From the NCBI GenBank assembly GCA_012932295.1, contig JAAONU010000001.1:42332780-42396779 (forward strand): a stretch of DNA of 64,000 nucleotides, written 5' to 3'. The DNA is from Cyclina sinensis. Lineage: Eukaryota; Mollusca; Bivalvia; Venerida; Veneridae. The notes beneath the pieces were generated by a model, which saw only the letters and a program-made list of their open reading frames with translations, had not been told where the DNA came from and did no database searches. The position numbers and the translations under genes are program-made. Shown one piece after another: positions 1 to 11,660 of the stretch; within the stretch, counting starts at the first letter, position 1; every line of letters starts with the position of its first letter.

Positions 1-105
1 GTCATTTGAATGAAAAGTTGACGACGGACGGATGGACGGACTGACGACGGACAAAGACTGATCAGAAAAGCTCACCCTGAGCACTTTGTGCTCAGATGAG
101 ATAAT
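1..105 (+). repeat. 3' tail of a pearl/HINE-like element (family 1)
   Basis: This is the closing part of a family 1 element whose body lies left of the window. It has the short GACGGAC microsatellite, then GATCAGAAAAGCTCACCCTG and a hairpin with arms GAGCAC and GTGCTC. The same tail occurs at 52840-52919, where GGTGAGCTAAA follows. Confidence 0.8.
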
Positions 106-114
106 AACAAGAAT

Positions 115-335
115 TGTCACTGTAAGATGACTATGCCCATGAAGTGGTGCTTTGACTTTGGGCTGAGGACCAGTCATTCAAGTGTCTGGGTCAAATAAAT
201 ATAGGTCAGTGGGAATGTCTTGTCCACAGAGTATTGTGTCAAAGTATGAAGTAAATCGACTATCTAATAAGGAGGCTATGTTCATGTTAAAGTTTTTGGA
301 CAATTAGATATTCAAGGTATAAATATAGGAAAGCC
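115..335 (+). repeat. solo monomer of the family 6 tandem element
   Basis: It matches the head and first monomer of the array at 39522-42078. Both read TGTAAGATGA, then ATGCCC, GTGCTTTGAC, ATATAGGTCAGTGGGAA and AGTTTTTGGACAATT. Here there is one diverged unit with no array and no tail. Confidence 0.7.
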
Positions 336-586
336 TTGTCAAAAGTGGTTTTGTGGATTTTTTTTATAAAAATGCAAAAAAGTTATCAATAATCCAACAT
401 GGACTATCTGCATACAAAAAAATCTTTCTATGAAAGAAAAAAACAAAACAAATTTTTTAGAAAATTGTAATAAAGCCGAGCTGTATTTTCTTTGGGCTGT
501 CTCTGATGGTTGGACGGTTTCAATTAAAATAAATGTGCCAAACCAATTATTAGTAAACAGTTCTAAACAAAAAGTTTTTTTCATAC

Positions 587-787
587 CAGATACACAATAA
601 AAATTTCTGGTTGTGATGTTCAAAGGTTCATAAGAGATCCCCTTGTGTCTCAGAATGATTCGGAATTTAGCCTCCTTTGCCTGACATTCCATTTCCTCTG
701 TGTGGTTAAAACCAATAAGGAACTGTGTTGCCTTGTCTCCATCACAAAGCTGGCATGATTGTTTGTGTGACTTTACTGTTGTTTTCA
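587..787 (-). CDS. candidate internal exon, unknown Cys-containing protein
   Basis: Product unknown. On the minus strand a pyrimidine tract and CAG (788-790) precede 201 open bases, and a GTATGA donor follows at 586. Entry and exit are both phase 1, the usual pattern for extracellular-domain exons. The 67 codons are less AT-biased than the flanks and encode SCQLCDGDKATQFLIGF near the start, MECQAKEAKFRIILRHKG in the middle and FYCVSG at the end, so four cysteines are visible. No family is recognised. The repeat block 1224-4224 lies upstream in transcription and would be intron. The exon could be a chance open stretch; splice-site symmetry and codon use argue mildly against that. Confidence 0.38.
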
Positions 788-1028
788 CTGGGTTGAAAGA
801 TTTTTCTACACTCCCCTATAATTACAGCAAAATGAAAATTAAATACAACTCAAACACCTTACAGGAATGAATAAATGGTGTAACCATAACACAAAAACAA
901 TATACAATGTATTAAGCAGTTCAAGGCAAGTCCACCACATTTCCTCAAAAAACTCTTAGATGAGGTGTTAAACCATGATCTCATGTACATGTGCAGTTCA
1001 CTGAGCTTGTAATAAAACAAACACACAC

Positions 1029-1139
1029 AAAGAAAGTGTCTGGAATCTTGAATTAATTTTTCTTCTTTTTCTAGAATGCCTAATAAAGAAGGCACAAGTT
1101 CAACAGTCACTCTGAGTGGATTTTTTTCAAACACTGCAT
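1029..1139 (-). CDS. candidate internal exon, unknown protein
   Basis: Product unknown. It lies about 240 bases upstream, in transcription order, of the candidate exon at 587-787. A pyrimidine-rich acceptor ending TAAAG precedes 111 bases that stay open from phase 1 to a possible phase 1 donor in a GTGTGT run. The 37 codons include AVFEKNPLRVTVELVPSLLG followed by an acidic and lysine-rich piece. The weak donor inside a TG repeat is the poorest part of the call. If real, it would join directly to the next exon in frame. Confidence 0.28.
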
Positions 1140-1223
1140 CTTTAGATTAGGGAAATCTGGTCAACAGACTTTCAGAATACCTATTACATGTACATGTTTT
1201 CACTTGTCTGCATTATAGACTTT

Positions 1224-1300
1224 AACAAGAGGGCCATGATGGCCCTATATCGCTAACCTAAGAACCACTGTAGATACATGCATTGTTTGATTTTTCTCTG
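1224..1300 (+). repeat. family 1 head fragment
   Basis: It starts AACAAGAGGGCCATGATGGC with the 5' hairpin (AGGGCC/GGCCCT), but continues with only a few dozen bases before the next full copy begins at 1315. It is a truncated relic. Confidence 0.7.
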
Positions 1301-1314
1301 CTGTAACTTCCAAA

Positions 1315-4224
1315 AACAAGAGGGCCATGATGGCCCTTAATCGCTCACCTGAGTCTCACTGCTCATGTTACAAATATCATTTTTATGGGTGCAAGTTTGA
1401 ATAAGTTTGCAATAAGTTTGAAAACTCTGGGTGTATAATGGTACTCAAATTTTAGCAGAAATAGTTTTACTCTACAGGTCCATGTGACACTGACCTTTGA
1501 CCTACATACCCCAAAAACAATAGGGTTCTTCTAATATAAATTACCCTATAAAGTTTGAAGGTTCTGGGTAATGATACTCCAGTTACTGAGAAGAAATAGT
1601 TTTCACCCTACAGGTCCCTGTGACCTTGACTTTTGACCTACTCACCCCAAAAATGATTGGGTTCTTTTACTGGGTAAAGACAATCATCCTATGAAGTTTG
1701 AAGGTTCTGGGTAAAATGGTACTCCAGTTACTGAGCAGAAACAGGCTTCACTCTACAGGTCCCTGTGAACTTAACCTTTGACCTATGGACCCTAAAAACA
1801 ATAGGGTTGTTCTAATACAATTATCCTATAAAGTTTGAAGGCTCTGGGTATAATGGTACTTTAGTTTCTCTGCAGAAATAGTTTTCACTCTACAGGTCCC
1901 TGTGACCCTGACCTTTGACATACTAGCCCCAAAAACAATATGGTTCTTCTATTTAGTAAAAGCAATCATCCTATGAAGTTTGGAGGCTCTGGACGAAATG
2001 GTAATCTTGTTATTGAGTGGAAACGGTTTTCACTCTAGAGGTCCCTCTGACCTTGACCTTTGACCTAATGACCCAAAACACAAAGGGATTTTTTTCTACT
2101 CAATAAGGGCAATAACCCTGTGAAGTGGTACTCAGGTTATTGAAAGGAAACAAAGTGTGAAAGACAGACAGACAAACAGATACCCATGGACAAGGCAAAA
2201 CCAATATGTCGGGGATGGGGGGAGACATAACAACGAACAATTGAAGGTATAGTCCTTGGTGTTTCAGAGCAGCAGATTTTTAAAATTTTCCTTATATAAA
2301 TCCTTGTGTAAAATCAAATGACCCCCTGGGTGGGGCCAGTTTTGACCCCAGGGTCATGATTTGAACAAACTTGGTAGAGGTCCACTAGACAATGCTACAA
2401 ACCAAATATCTAAACTCTAAGGCTTGTGGTTTCTGGCAAGATGATTTGAACAAACTTGGTAAAGGTCCACTGGACAATGCTGCACACCAAATATCTAAAC
2501 TGTAGGCCTGGTGGTTTCTGACAAGAAGATTTTTTTAAGTTTTTCCTATATAACTCTATGTAAAACATGTGACCCCTGGAGCGGGGCCTTTTTTGACCCA
2601 GGGGCCATGATTTGAACAAACTTGGTAGAGGTTTAGTAGATAATGCTGTACACCATATATCTAAACTCTAGGCCTTGTGGTATCTGAAAAGAAGATTTTT
2701 AAGTTTTTCCTAACTAACTCTTTGTAAAACATGTGACCCCTGGGGCTGGGGCCATTTTTGACCCAGGGGCCATGATTTGAACAAACTTGGTAGAGGTCCT
2801 CTTGACAATGATACCTTCAAAATATCTAAGCTCTATGCCTTTTGATGTTAAGACTTTTTAAACTTTTTGTTTATAACTCTATCTAAAACATGTGACCCCT
2901 GGGGCAGGGCCTATTTTGACCCAGTGGCTATGATTTGAACAAACTTAGTAGAGGTCCACTGGACAATGCCACACACCAAATATCTAAACTCTAGGCCTTG
3001 AGGTTTCTGACAAGAAGATTTTTTAAAAAATTGTTCCAATATAACTCTATGTAAAAAATGTGACCTCTGGGGCGGGATCATTTTTGACCCAGGAGCCATG
3101 ATTTGAACAAACTTGGTAAGGGTCCACTGGACAATGCTGCACACCAAATATCTAAAGTCCTGGCCTTGTCGTTTCTGAAAAAAGATTTTTTTGAAGTGTT
3201 CCTTGTGTAAAATAAAATGACCCCCCGGGTGGAACCATTTTTGACCCAGGAGCCATGATTTGAACAAACTTGGTAAAGGTCCACTGGACAATAATGCACA
3301 CCAAATACCTAAACTCTAGGCATTGAGGTTTCTGACAAGAAAGTTTTACCTATAACTTTATGTAAAACATGTGACCCGTTGGGCTAGGCCATTTTTGACC
3401 CAGGAGCCATGATTTATACAAACTTGGTAAAGGTCCACTGAAAAATAATGCACACCAAATATCTAAACTCTAGGCCTTACGGTTTCTGACAAGAAGATTT
3501 TTTCAAAGTTTTTCCTGTATATTTTTTTTTGTAAAATATGTGACCCCTGGGGCGGGATCATTTTGACCCAGGAGCCATGATTTGAACAAACTTAGTAATG
3601 GTCAACTGGACAATGCTGCACACCAAATATCTAAACTCTTAGCCCTGCGGTTTCTGAAAAGAAGATTTTTTAAAGTGTTCCTATATAACTCTATGTAAAA
3701 CATGTGACTCCTTGGGGCGGGGCCATTTTTGACCCAGGAGCCATGATTTGAACAAATTTGGTAGAGGTCTATTGGACAATAATACACACTAAATATCTAA
3801 ACTCTAGGCCTTGCGGTTTCTGACAAGAAGATTTTTTAAAGTTAAGTCTATGTAAAATCCAGAGACCTCTGGAGCGGGGCCAATTTTGAACCTAGGGGAA
3901 TAATTTGAACAACTTTTGTAGAGGTCTACTAAAGGATGCTACATACCAAATATCTTAGCTCTAGGCCTTGTGGTTTTAGACAAGAAGATTTTCAAAGTTT
4001 TTCCTTTCAGTTGCCATAGCAACCAGAGTTCTAGATGGAATTGATTTCTTTGAACAACTTTAGAAGAGCTTCATACAAGGAACATTCCTGACAAGTTTAA
4101 TCAACTTTGGCTCAGTGGTTTAGGAGATGTTGTTTAAAGTAAAATGTTGATGTACTAACGCACGACGGACAAAATGAGATCACAATAGCTCACATGAGCA
4201 CTTCGTGCTCAGGTGAGCTAAAAA
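1315..4224 (+). repeat. full pearl/HINE-like element, family 1, two monomer types
   Basis: The head AACAAGAGGGCCATGATGGC is at 1315. Next come about five ~180-bp monomers (1330-2170: AAGTTTGAAGG, CTCTGGGT, CTACAGGTCCCTGTGACC). These are followed by about ten ~160-bp monomers (2240-4010: TTTGAACAAACTTGG, GAGGTCCACT, CCAAATATCTAAACTCTAGG, TTTCTGACAAGAAGAT). The tail has CGCACGACGGACAAAATGAG and a 3' hairpin at 4188-4218, arms 14 bases with one mismatch and a TTC loop, then TAAAA. Open frames here are repeat-derived: their proteins repeat and no domain is seen. The 5' third is duplicated at 42193-43290. Confidence 0.85.
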
Positions 4225-5606
4225 AGAACCAAATTAATGACAGTCCGTCAAGTTTAAAATCTGTTTTTAAAATTGTCTAAGTGTTTTGAAGTGTCTTTAA
4301 ACCAACAAACATAACTCTACTGAATATGATAAAGGGATACCTAAGGAAAAGTTCTTTGGAAATCTGGCAAAGAGGATTTTCAATGTTTCCTTTACAGTCT
4401 AGTAGTGAAACTTGCCAAACCACTGTCTGTCAAGATTTATTTTCAACAATCCAACTGCGCTTGAAGGAATTTAATCAAAGGCCACCACAGGAAAATTAAT
4501 TTTCTCTGAAAACAATTTGAAATCCAGTTCGGGGTTTAAAGATTTTCCATATAGTCATGTAGTGAAAACTTGCCCCACCCCATCAGCATACATGTGATAA
4601 CTTCAGTAACTCAAAACTGGATTTTCAGCTGGATTTTTAGCTTGAAAACTGGAATTTTTTATCGATTTTTTTCCGCAAAAGAAAGACAAGAAGAACAACA
4701 AGGAAAACTAATGAAGTGTTTTTTGTTCTTATTTAATGCTTAAAGCTTGCACCCCTTGCAAAAGGCATAATGTGTTCCCTTAGCACAATTTCCTATCTTT
4801 ATATTCCCACTGATGATTGAGTTTGGTTTTGTCTTTGAATTTTAGCTTTCAGACCAGAGTCCTTATACATGGCTCTTACTAGGGTCAAAAGTTTGGGGGA
4901 AGTGAAGTCAGTACTGGCAATGCTAGTTCCATTTGTGAATGACAGTGACAGACAACAAATATGTGGAGTGGTTTTTATTCAACTTACTGTTAAAAAAATT
5001 TACCTGTGGCATTTTAGTTCAGTAACATTTTTGTGAAAAGTCTGATACTTAAAATCAAATCATGACCACTTATCTTAATGAATCAATTGAATGTTGTAAG
5101 TTTGCCATCTAGAGAGTCTCCAAGACACTGTTTTCTGTAAGTACTAAAATACGGCGGGGTCGCGGAAATATATGACAAACGTTATTTATCCGATATTTTC
5201 ACTCGCTGCTTCATGTTGAATGAACTAAATATTTGCTGAAATTGGTGTCTTTCTTATTAATAAACTTTTTCTTAAATCTACTTGACCATTTCTTATAAAT
5301 AAATTCGAGAATCAAAACAAAAATACCAGAAAGTATTTTAGCCTTTTCCATGCACTGTTTAAAAAGGTTAGAATAACACGATAAAGTATTGATGTTTAAC
5401 TGCTTGCATTTAAAATTAAGGATTCAGTTAATTTGTTTAGACATGATTTGCTTGACTTATAGGATTTGTAGAGCCTTGTTGTACACAACAACTTTCTACT
5501 CGGTGTAGATCCCAATTCCATGCCCATTGACGGCTGTTTATGTTAATTGTGCATCGAGTGTCAAAACAGGATTATTAAATCAATGGAAGTAGTAAAATGT
5601 GCTCTA
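4225..5606. other. gene-free stretch, old interspersed sequence
   Basis: No exon can be supported. At 4300-4600 are short pieces (fixed words such as TAGTGAAAACTTGCC and TTTTCCATATAGT) resembling 15775-15960, so this is probably an old unnamed repeat. At 5100-5600 the sequence looks unique and leads into the promoter. Confidence 0.4.
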
Positions 5607-5742
5607 ATTGGTCAATGCTTTGAAGGTAGTATGTATTGATCAACGTTTCCGAGTATAAGCCCCGCCCATAACCGGAGCTAAGCTAGTTATAGATGTCGGC
5701 TGATGAAAGCTTTTTTTTTTCGAGAAAGTCTGCGCATGCGCA
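5607..5742 (+). promoter_or_regulatory. TATA-less promoter with CCAAT, GC box and NRF1 site
   Basis: An inverted CCAAT box (ATTGG, 5607-5611), a GC box GCCCCGCCC (5659-5667) and a perfect palindromic NRF1 site TGCGCATGCGCA (5731-5742) lie in order. A translatable ATGGCC follows about 25 bases after the NRF1 site. This is a typical housekeeping-type promoter. It faces right and sits inside the first intron of the minus-strand ferlin gene. Confidence 0.55.
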
Positions 5743-5942
5743 CGAGATGTTTACATAGGTTTCATCATGGCCGTGAAATGTGTAAGACGATAACACTGCA
5801 TATGTTTTTATGGATTAATCAGTAAGTTATCAAGAAAAATTGGAATTGTAGTTCAGTCCTAAATATTAAATACTTTATGAATCGACTTATTTTGTATAAT
5901 TGTGCTGATAAGTTTCGAAGCTAACGGGTAATATGAGTCTCG
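5743..5942 (+). other. candidate first exon of a plus-strand gene
   Basis: Two start/donor pairs are possible. ATGGCCGTGAAATGT at 5767 is followed by GTAAGA, and if unspliced there it is an 8-codon upstream ORF ending TAA at 5793. ATGAGTCTCG at 5933 is followed by a strong GTGAGTG donor at 5943. No downstream exon could be tied to either, so the product is unknown. Confidence 0.35.
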
Positions 5943-6853
5943 GTGAGTGAAAGATTCGACACAATGCTGATTGATTTTCTTTTATCTCAAATGCTTGTTA
6001 AATTTAGTGGTTTATATATTTCAAAAACATAATTCTCATTATATTGCAATAAAATAATTAACTATTTAATTTACATTTAAAATTGAAAATTATATGAATG
6101 TTATGTTATATGTAAAAATTAATTAATGATAATCTTGATTCTTTTAATAATCAGATGGTTGAAATGTGAATATTATTTCTATATTTCTATATCAATAAAT
6201 AAACTATTGTAAATGCAACAAACCAATGGTACATCAAAATTATGTATGTATTTAAGTAAAAATATAAACCTTTCCAATCTTTCCCAACTACTTTTTATAT
6301 AGTACATATATAGGGGAGGAAACATCCTGGAGGAAACTGCAGTGTGGGGGAAACATCCAGGTGAGGAACTGGTTTGTGGGGGAAACGACTGGATACCCAA
6401 AAAATTACACAATATCTCCACTTGCGTACAATTAGCTGGACTACATAATCATATGCCAGATATATTGTACGTAGTAAAACTTTAATTAGACAAATATCCT
6501 GTACACTTACATTGGTTTAGCTAAATATGTTCACTGCAAAGAAAAAAGGAAATGCGGCCTTTTTTCAAACAAAATATCTGAACTATTTGCAAAAGTTTTT
6601 TTTTTTTTTTTTTGCATCAATGATTTCACTATTTCACGTAAATGTCGCTCTACAAAAAAAGGAAAATGATCAAAAATACAAAACATGAATATAAAATCTT
6701 CATAATACAATCGTACATTAACTGACAAAAAAAATCTTGGAAGTTAGCAAATCATCAGAAATTTTTTCAGAGACTTTCGGATGCTATACACAAAATCAAA
6801 CCTTCGCAAAATCATGTATGTTGAATACACTTCTATTTTTAGTAACAATTTAC

Positions 6854-6947
6854 CTTGATAAGTAATAGTGGTGTAAGGATCACTTTCTCCAAAAGTTTCC
6901 AAGTTCGGGACGTTGGTCGCGCTAATAACTTCGACCTTTAGTGACAT
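6854..6947 (-). CDS. first coding exon of a ferlin-type C2-domain protein
   Basis: The start ATG (6945-6947) opens 31 codons plus one base before a clean donor, CAAG followed by GTAAAT. The peptide begins MSLKVEVISATNVPNLETFG and continues ESDPYTTITYQ. This is the first beta strands of a C2 domain: hydrophobic strand 1, then the F/G-x-S/P-DPY calcium-loop motif. A C2 domain starting at residue 1-3 with the first intron at this place is the layout of the C2A domain of ferlins (myoferlin/dysferlin family), membrane-fusion and repair proteins with a C-terminal membrane anchor. The Asp of SDPY would be a calcium ligand. The rest of the C2 domain was not found in the 6.8 kb to the left, so later exons are probably outside the window or the gene is broken. 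Another C2 protein cannot be excluded. Confidence 0.6.
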
Positions 6948-7673
6948 TGTTGCAATCGCTAGTTTATTTCCTATAAATCCATTCCATGAAAATTAAAACA
7001 TCCGACAAAATCACCAATATCTTCAACACTAACTTAAGAGCATCTCTTGCACAAGATGTCACTTGAATTATTTTGACTAGTACCTTCAGTTACCAAGTGG
7101 ACACTCTACTATGTCCACGTAAAAAGCTAGCTGATACAATGTAGGCAAGGGAGTAGAACTAGAAGTGCTGGATTATACATGTACCCCTGCTAGGACATCC
7201 TTATTCTGCGGCCCTGCGGCCCTATTTGCGGCCTCATTTGCGACTAGTTTTAACACCTTTTATTCTGTAATTGTCATAGTATATGTAAAAACAAATAATA
7301 ACGATTGGATAATAACATATTACATACATTTCATGTAAATATTAAATATATATAATGGATGAAATTATTATTTACGCATCTAAAATCTAAATTTTTACTA
7401 CTGGGAGTCAAATCAATGAACGTATCTGCATTTAATGTATTGTATCTGATATATCATAGTGATAGGCAAATATTTGTTTTTATTCTTTAATTGTAAAAAA
7501 GTTTGAACAAACTTGATTTTTTATATTGTATTGTAATGTATCGTATAAGTAAATATGTACATGTTGTAATACATGTTGTTAATGATATACATAGTATTTC
7601 AAAATAAGATACATATTGCTTCTTTAAAAACGAATTTACGTAGAGAAATGTCTTAATTGTATCAACAATGTAA

Positions 7674-7944
7674 ATTACAGAAATGCACTTTGTAGATTTA
7701 GATGCTCTGCTCATGACTTGTTGATAGAAGAAGGCCGACATCGTAATATTGATAGAAATAATAGAAAATTCACTAAATGCAACATGAATATGGTTGAAAA
7801 CGAATACCATTTTTTAATTGTATGTCCATATTATAGAACAATAAGAATGGAATATCTGCCAAAATATTACAATTCTTGGCCAAGTATACAAGAAATCTAA
7901 AAATTTGTAGAAATGTGAACATAAATGCACGCTTAACAAACTTG

Positions 7945-7999
<55 letters not shown>

Positions 8000-8070
8000 C
8001 TAATTGCAAACGTAGAAATGTAAGATTAAACGATGAAGTATATATCTGTAACTTTTCGAATGTATTGTAA
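7674..8070 (+). pseudogene. non-LTR retrotransposon reverse transcriptase C-terminus, decayed
   Basis: The plus frame from 7674 reads LCRFRCSAHDLLIEEGRHRN, then a zinc-knuckle-like stretch with FTKCNMNMVENEYHFLIVCP, and ends at TAA 7898-7900. The CxxC...YHF..CP..R arrangement is the usual C-terminal end of mollusc LINE pol proteins. A second frame (7876-8070) carries what looks like the following piece, ending IANCKRRNVRL, split by a (TA)n microsatellite that now encodes an Ile/Tyr run. It is broken by at least one stop and the repeat expansion. It lies between the TIRs of the 7193-8571 element, which is odd for a retrotransposon. Confidence 0.7.
7949..7997. repeat. (TA)n microsatellite
   Basis: About 24 uninterrupted TA units inside the LINE fragment. 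Confidence 0.97.
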
Positions 8071-8770
8071 ATATGTTGATGTGATTAACCAATACGTCAT
8101 ACTTTTCTCATGTATGTTTTGTTATCTTGCATAGGATGTACTTGCATCCTTTATAAATATTTACGTGATATATTTTCAAGTTATTCTGTAGTAAATTCGT
8201 GTAAATCTGTTGTATGATGCTTTGTACTTATATTACACGTTCACTTTAAAACGACATTCGAAAGGTTTTCTTATGTTGTGTAGATTTTACTTTCATCCTT
8301 TATAAATAATATTTACATGATGATAAAGTATTTTATTCCATAGTTTATATAATTATTAATTAAATTCTGCTAGAATTATGTTTTGTATATTTTAATTTCA
8401 TCCATTATATATTATATTTTCATGAAATATATGTAACAAATTATTATCCACTCGTTATTATTTGTTGTAACATAGGCCTGTACTATGACAATTACAGAAC
8501 AAAAGGTGATAAAACTAGAGCCGCAAATGAGGCCGCAAATAGGGCCGCAGGGCCGCAGAATAAGGATGTCCCCCCTGCTACTCTTGTATTAATTGAAAAC
8601 AGTCTACACAGCTCTTTAGGCCATAGAGTGGTCAGACCAATGCTCGGCGTAAAATCAAAGGAATTTCTTTGAAGAGACTAAACAAATTACTCATTTCATC
8701 TTATGAACCAATTATATTCAAGAGTAAACTTTGCTAAATCCTTACGAAGTTTCCCCATGTGAAACAACCG

Positions 8771-9056
8771 TGACGTAAATAACAGGGCAGGCTATAAATA
8801 GACTGAGTAAAACATGTGCGGTTTGCACAAAATTGTATCAATGCTCGGCGTACCGTCAGATGATTTCAAAAAGAAATATTTTCTAATTATGCTAAGAACC
8901 TTTCTTGAACACAAAATGAATAAAGTATTAAATAGATTGTTTCTATTCATTGCGTATCAAACAGCGGAAGTACATGATCTCGCGTAGAAAACAGTGTGTT
9001 TTGTCTGTTTTATCCAACGGGATCCCCTTCTGTCTGCTATGCTTAAGTCACGTGAT
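8771..9056 (+). promoter_or_regulatory. possible promoter: CRE, TATA box, E-box
   Basis: A CRE-like TGACGTAA (8771-8778), then 15 bases later TATAAATA (8793-8800) in a GC-richer context, and GTCACGTGAT (9047-9056), an E-box of the MiT/TFE or USF type. No coding exon can be tied to it. A 13-base direct repeat AATGCTCGGCGTA occurs at 8639 and 8841. Confidence 0.35.
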
Positions 9057-9099
9057 GATACTGGAAGTTCAGAGAACCGTGAAAAGATAGACAAAATGA

Positions 9100-10877
9100 C
9101 ACTTAACTCGAATTAAAGAAGAGCTTTAAATCACTTCTAAGAAAAAATATTAATTCCGTGAAAAATAGATTTACACCGAGCGTTGGTCCAAGCACTCTAG
9201 ACCCATTGGACCTATATCAATTGAGTTTTCCCGAACCATATGTCCTAGTGGCTTACTTTTTGAAAATTCCTTATAAAGTAATGAATGTGTGGTTAGCAGA
9301 AGTTGGATTCTCTATTTGTCTGTATGAATTTATTCATCAAAGATTACTGTTTCGCAAATGACTGCTGCTTCCTGAAGGGTTCAGTTATTTTAGGTTGTTG
9401 GGGATACTACAAGATACAGAAAGTATCCCCTTCCAAAGACACTTGTTTCCATTATAGGATCAGTGTATAGCATCCCTGTGTATTGCACTGACACACTGGA
9501 CTTCCGTCAAATGTCTCAGCTGAAATCAGTTTAATTAGTGGAAGAGCAGGTGATTTAACTTGCAACCCCTGGATTACCAGTCCACTCATTACTTGTTGAG
9601 AACTTACATGCCCAATAAGGTGGATTTGGACTTGAAGGTCCTTTGGTCTAAGTCAACTTCTCAACGCTTTTACTGATGAATTTAAAACAATAAAAAAAAG
9701 ATATGAGCATGAAAAGTGAAAATAATGTATTTTCACATTCATGCTCATATATTTTATTTATATATTACGCATATATGACATTTTTCTTTAAATGATTAGA
9801 AAAGTGGTAGACTAAAGACAAAGAAATGCTAATACTTGAATAAAGTTTTGACTGTCAATTAATAAAACTTAAAATCTTCACTTTTAAAAACAGAACGATC
9901 AGAAATTTGAAATATAAAACATTACATTTGTTTTATAAGGATTATTTCAGTTATTATAAGTAATAAGTTTCTTAAGTACTGGATGTGTTTCCAGTTTCAA
10001 CAATTTTAAGTTGTAAAGTAGAGCTGTAGTTTCATATTGATTGTTACTTTCATAAGTAAATAAGACAGAAATATTCAAGTCTTAGAGAAAAAGAATATTT
10101 TTCAATGAAAAAGGAAAAACTGATACTTAAAATAAATCATGACCATATCAATTGAATGTTGTAAGTTTGCCTGACACATTATATGGAAACAGTAAGTATC
10201 AGCATGCGACAAAAGTTTACAATGGGGTCAGAATGGTATCATTACTAAGGATGTAAGGCCAGTTATTGAGTTATGTATTTTTGGATTATACATGTATCTG
10301 TATCATAATGATTATTTATTGAAGTTTTGAAAAAATATCCATTATACTCACTGATATTTATAAAAAAAAATGAAGTTGTCAGTTTCAGTGCTACTGACAA
10401 TAACAATATATCACAGTACTGTTCAAAACTGATGATGACAAGGACCATTCTAAGGGAGTAATACACCAGATGGTAGGGAGGGGGAAAGGTCTTGTGAACA
10501 CTGTCTGGATCAGTAAAGGATTTTGTTAAAAGTTTTTCAAATTCACTTTTCTTATTTAACTTTGGCAGTCATTGCATCTGGGAAGACTACCTACTATCAA
10601 ATTACAGACAAAGAAAAATATAGCTTGGTATTTTTTAAAAGTAAAATTAAGCAATAAAACAAAATTAACTGGATTTTGAATTTTTTATTTGTCCTTCAAG
10701 GTATCGGTTGGACTTGCAGAATTTGTGTACAGTGTATGTAGAGTTGGGTTCAAATATAAACATATTTATTTACAGCCACAATAGGTAGATGTTCAAAAAG
10801 GCTGGATTTTCCTCCAGCAGTTATGCCCCTTCATCACTTAATCATATATATTTTAGATTTTAAGTAAAATAGTCTCC
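9100..10877. other. gene-free stretch
   Basis: No exon is supported. At 9373-9440 about 55 bases resemble 60053-60115 (shared CAAGATACAGAAAG and ATCCC), so that part is repetitive. The rest appears unique and AT-rich. Confidence 0.4.
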
Positions 10878-11252
10878 TCAATGCAACATACAGTGTTTGG
10901 ATATCTTGATAAAAACATTTCCAACATATCGATCATAATCTTGATGGCAAATAAATACCCTGTTAACATTTTGTGAGTTGAGCTGTCTGGTTACCCAGGT
11001 TTGGACAAATCTGCCAAAATGAAAGGAAAAGAATATATGTCTCTGAGGGTCATTGTTTGGGTCCCATATGAAACAAGAGTATGAAGTGTTACAATTTACA
11101 AGCCATGGCAATATCCTTTGACCTACTTTATAAAAAGTCATTTGCATTGTATGATTAACCTGATCTTGCATGAAATGCTGACTAAATGATTTAATTAAAG
11201 TATGTGTCTTTTTCTTTTGTTGTTGTTGTATTTTTCTTTCAGAATGCATGCC
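10878..11252 (-). CDS. unassigned long open stretch
   Basis: Product unknown. The frame stays open for about 125 codons, from MHSERKIQQQQKKKTHT at 11252 to TGA at 10878-10880, long for this AT-rich sequence. The central part has a protein-like composition, for example ILPWLVNCNTSYSCFIWDPN and later RFVQTWVTRQLNSQNV. No family is recognised. A stretch resembling an acceptor (CATTTTGGCAG) lies inside. It could be a terminal exon of a minus-strand gene, a relic of a mobile element or chance. It lies outside the recognised repeats. Confidence 0.25.
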   Translation of the reverse strand, partial: GMHSERKIQQQQKKKTHTLIKSFSQHFMQDQVNHTMQMTFYKVGQRILPWLVNCNTSYSCFIWDPNNDPQRHIFFSFHFGRFVQTWVTRQLNSQNVNRVFICHQDYDRYVGNVFIKISKHCMLH

Positions 11253-11660
11253 AAAATAATACTTGTACAAGATTTTTGTAACAAGGATAATTATTTGCAT
11301 GAATATGTTTCCAAATATATTTTTAACAATTTAGAAAGATAATCTGCCTAGTGCAAGATTTAATGTATGATTAATTTTAGAATCTGTATCATTACATAAT
11401 TCAGATATTATTACATCAAAAAACTGTTTGAATTTCTTTAGCATTGAAAAAGCAAAAAGAAGCAATACATGTAAAAAATGTTAATACGCATTTTGACAAG
11501 AAAAGAAATAAAAGAGAAGTTACAAATAAGCTATCATAGTAAATAAAGTCATATAGAAAAAAAATTGAAACATGAAAAGATATGCATTACTTGCTCTTAA
11601 AACTAAACTTTTCATTTAATTGTACCAGTGGATATTTTATCTGTTCTTGCCTGTCATATT

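Larger units (their letters stand above)
7193..8571. mobile_element. TIR DNA element with 9-bp target duplication
   Basis: The left end GGACATCCTTATTCTGCGGC is repeated inverted at the right end. The inverted repeat runs about 175 bases (7193-7367 against 8395-8571) with scattered mismatches. The target duplication CCCCTGCTA is at 7184-7192 and 8572-8580. A 9-bp duplication and long TIRs are usual for Mutator-like elements. No transposase is visible; the interior holds a LINE fragment and a TA microsatellite. It sits 240 bases upstream of the ferlin start codon. Confidence 0.85.

Noticed and set aside
2410..3787. Overlapping open frames on the minus strand
   Set aside because: Their proteins repeat the ~160-bp monomer and show no domain; they are shadows of a tandem repeat.
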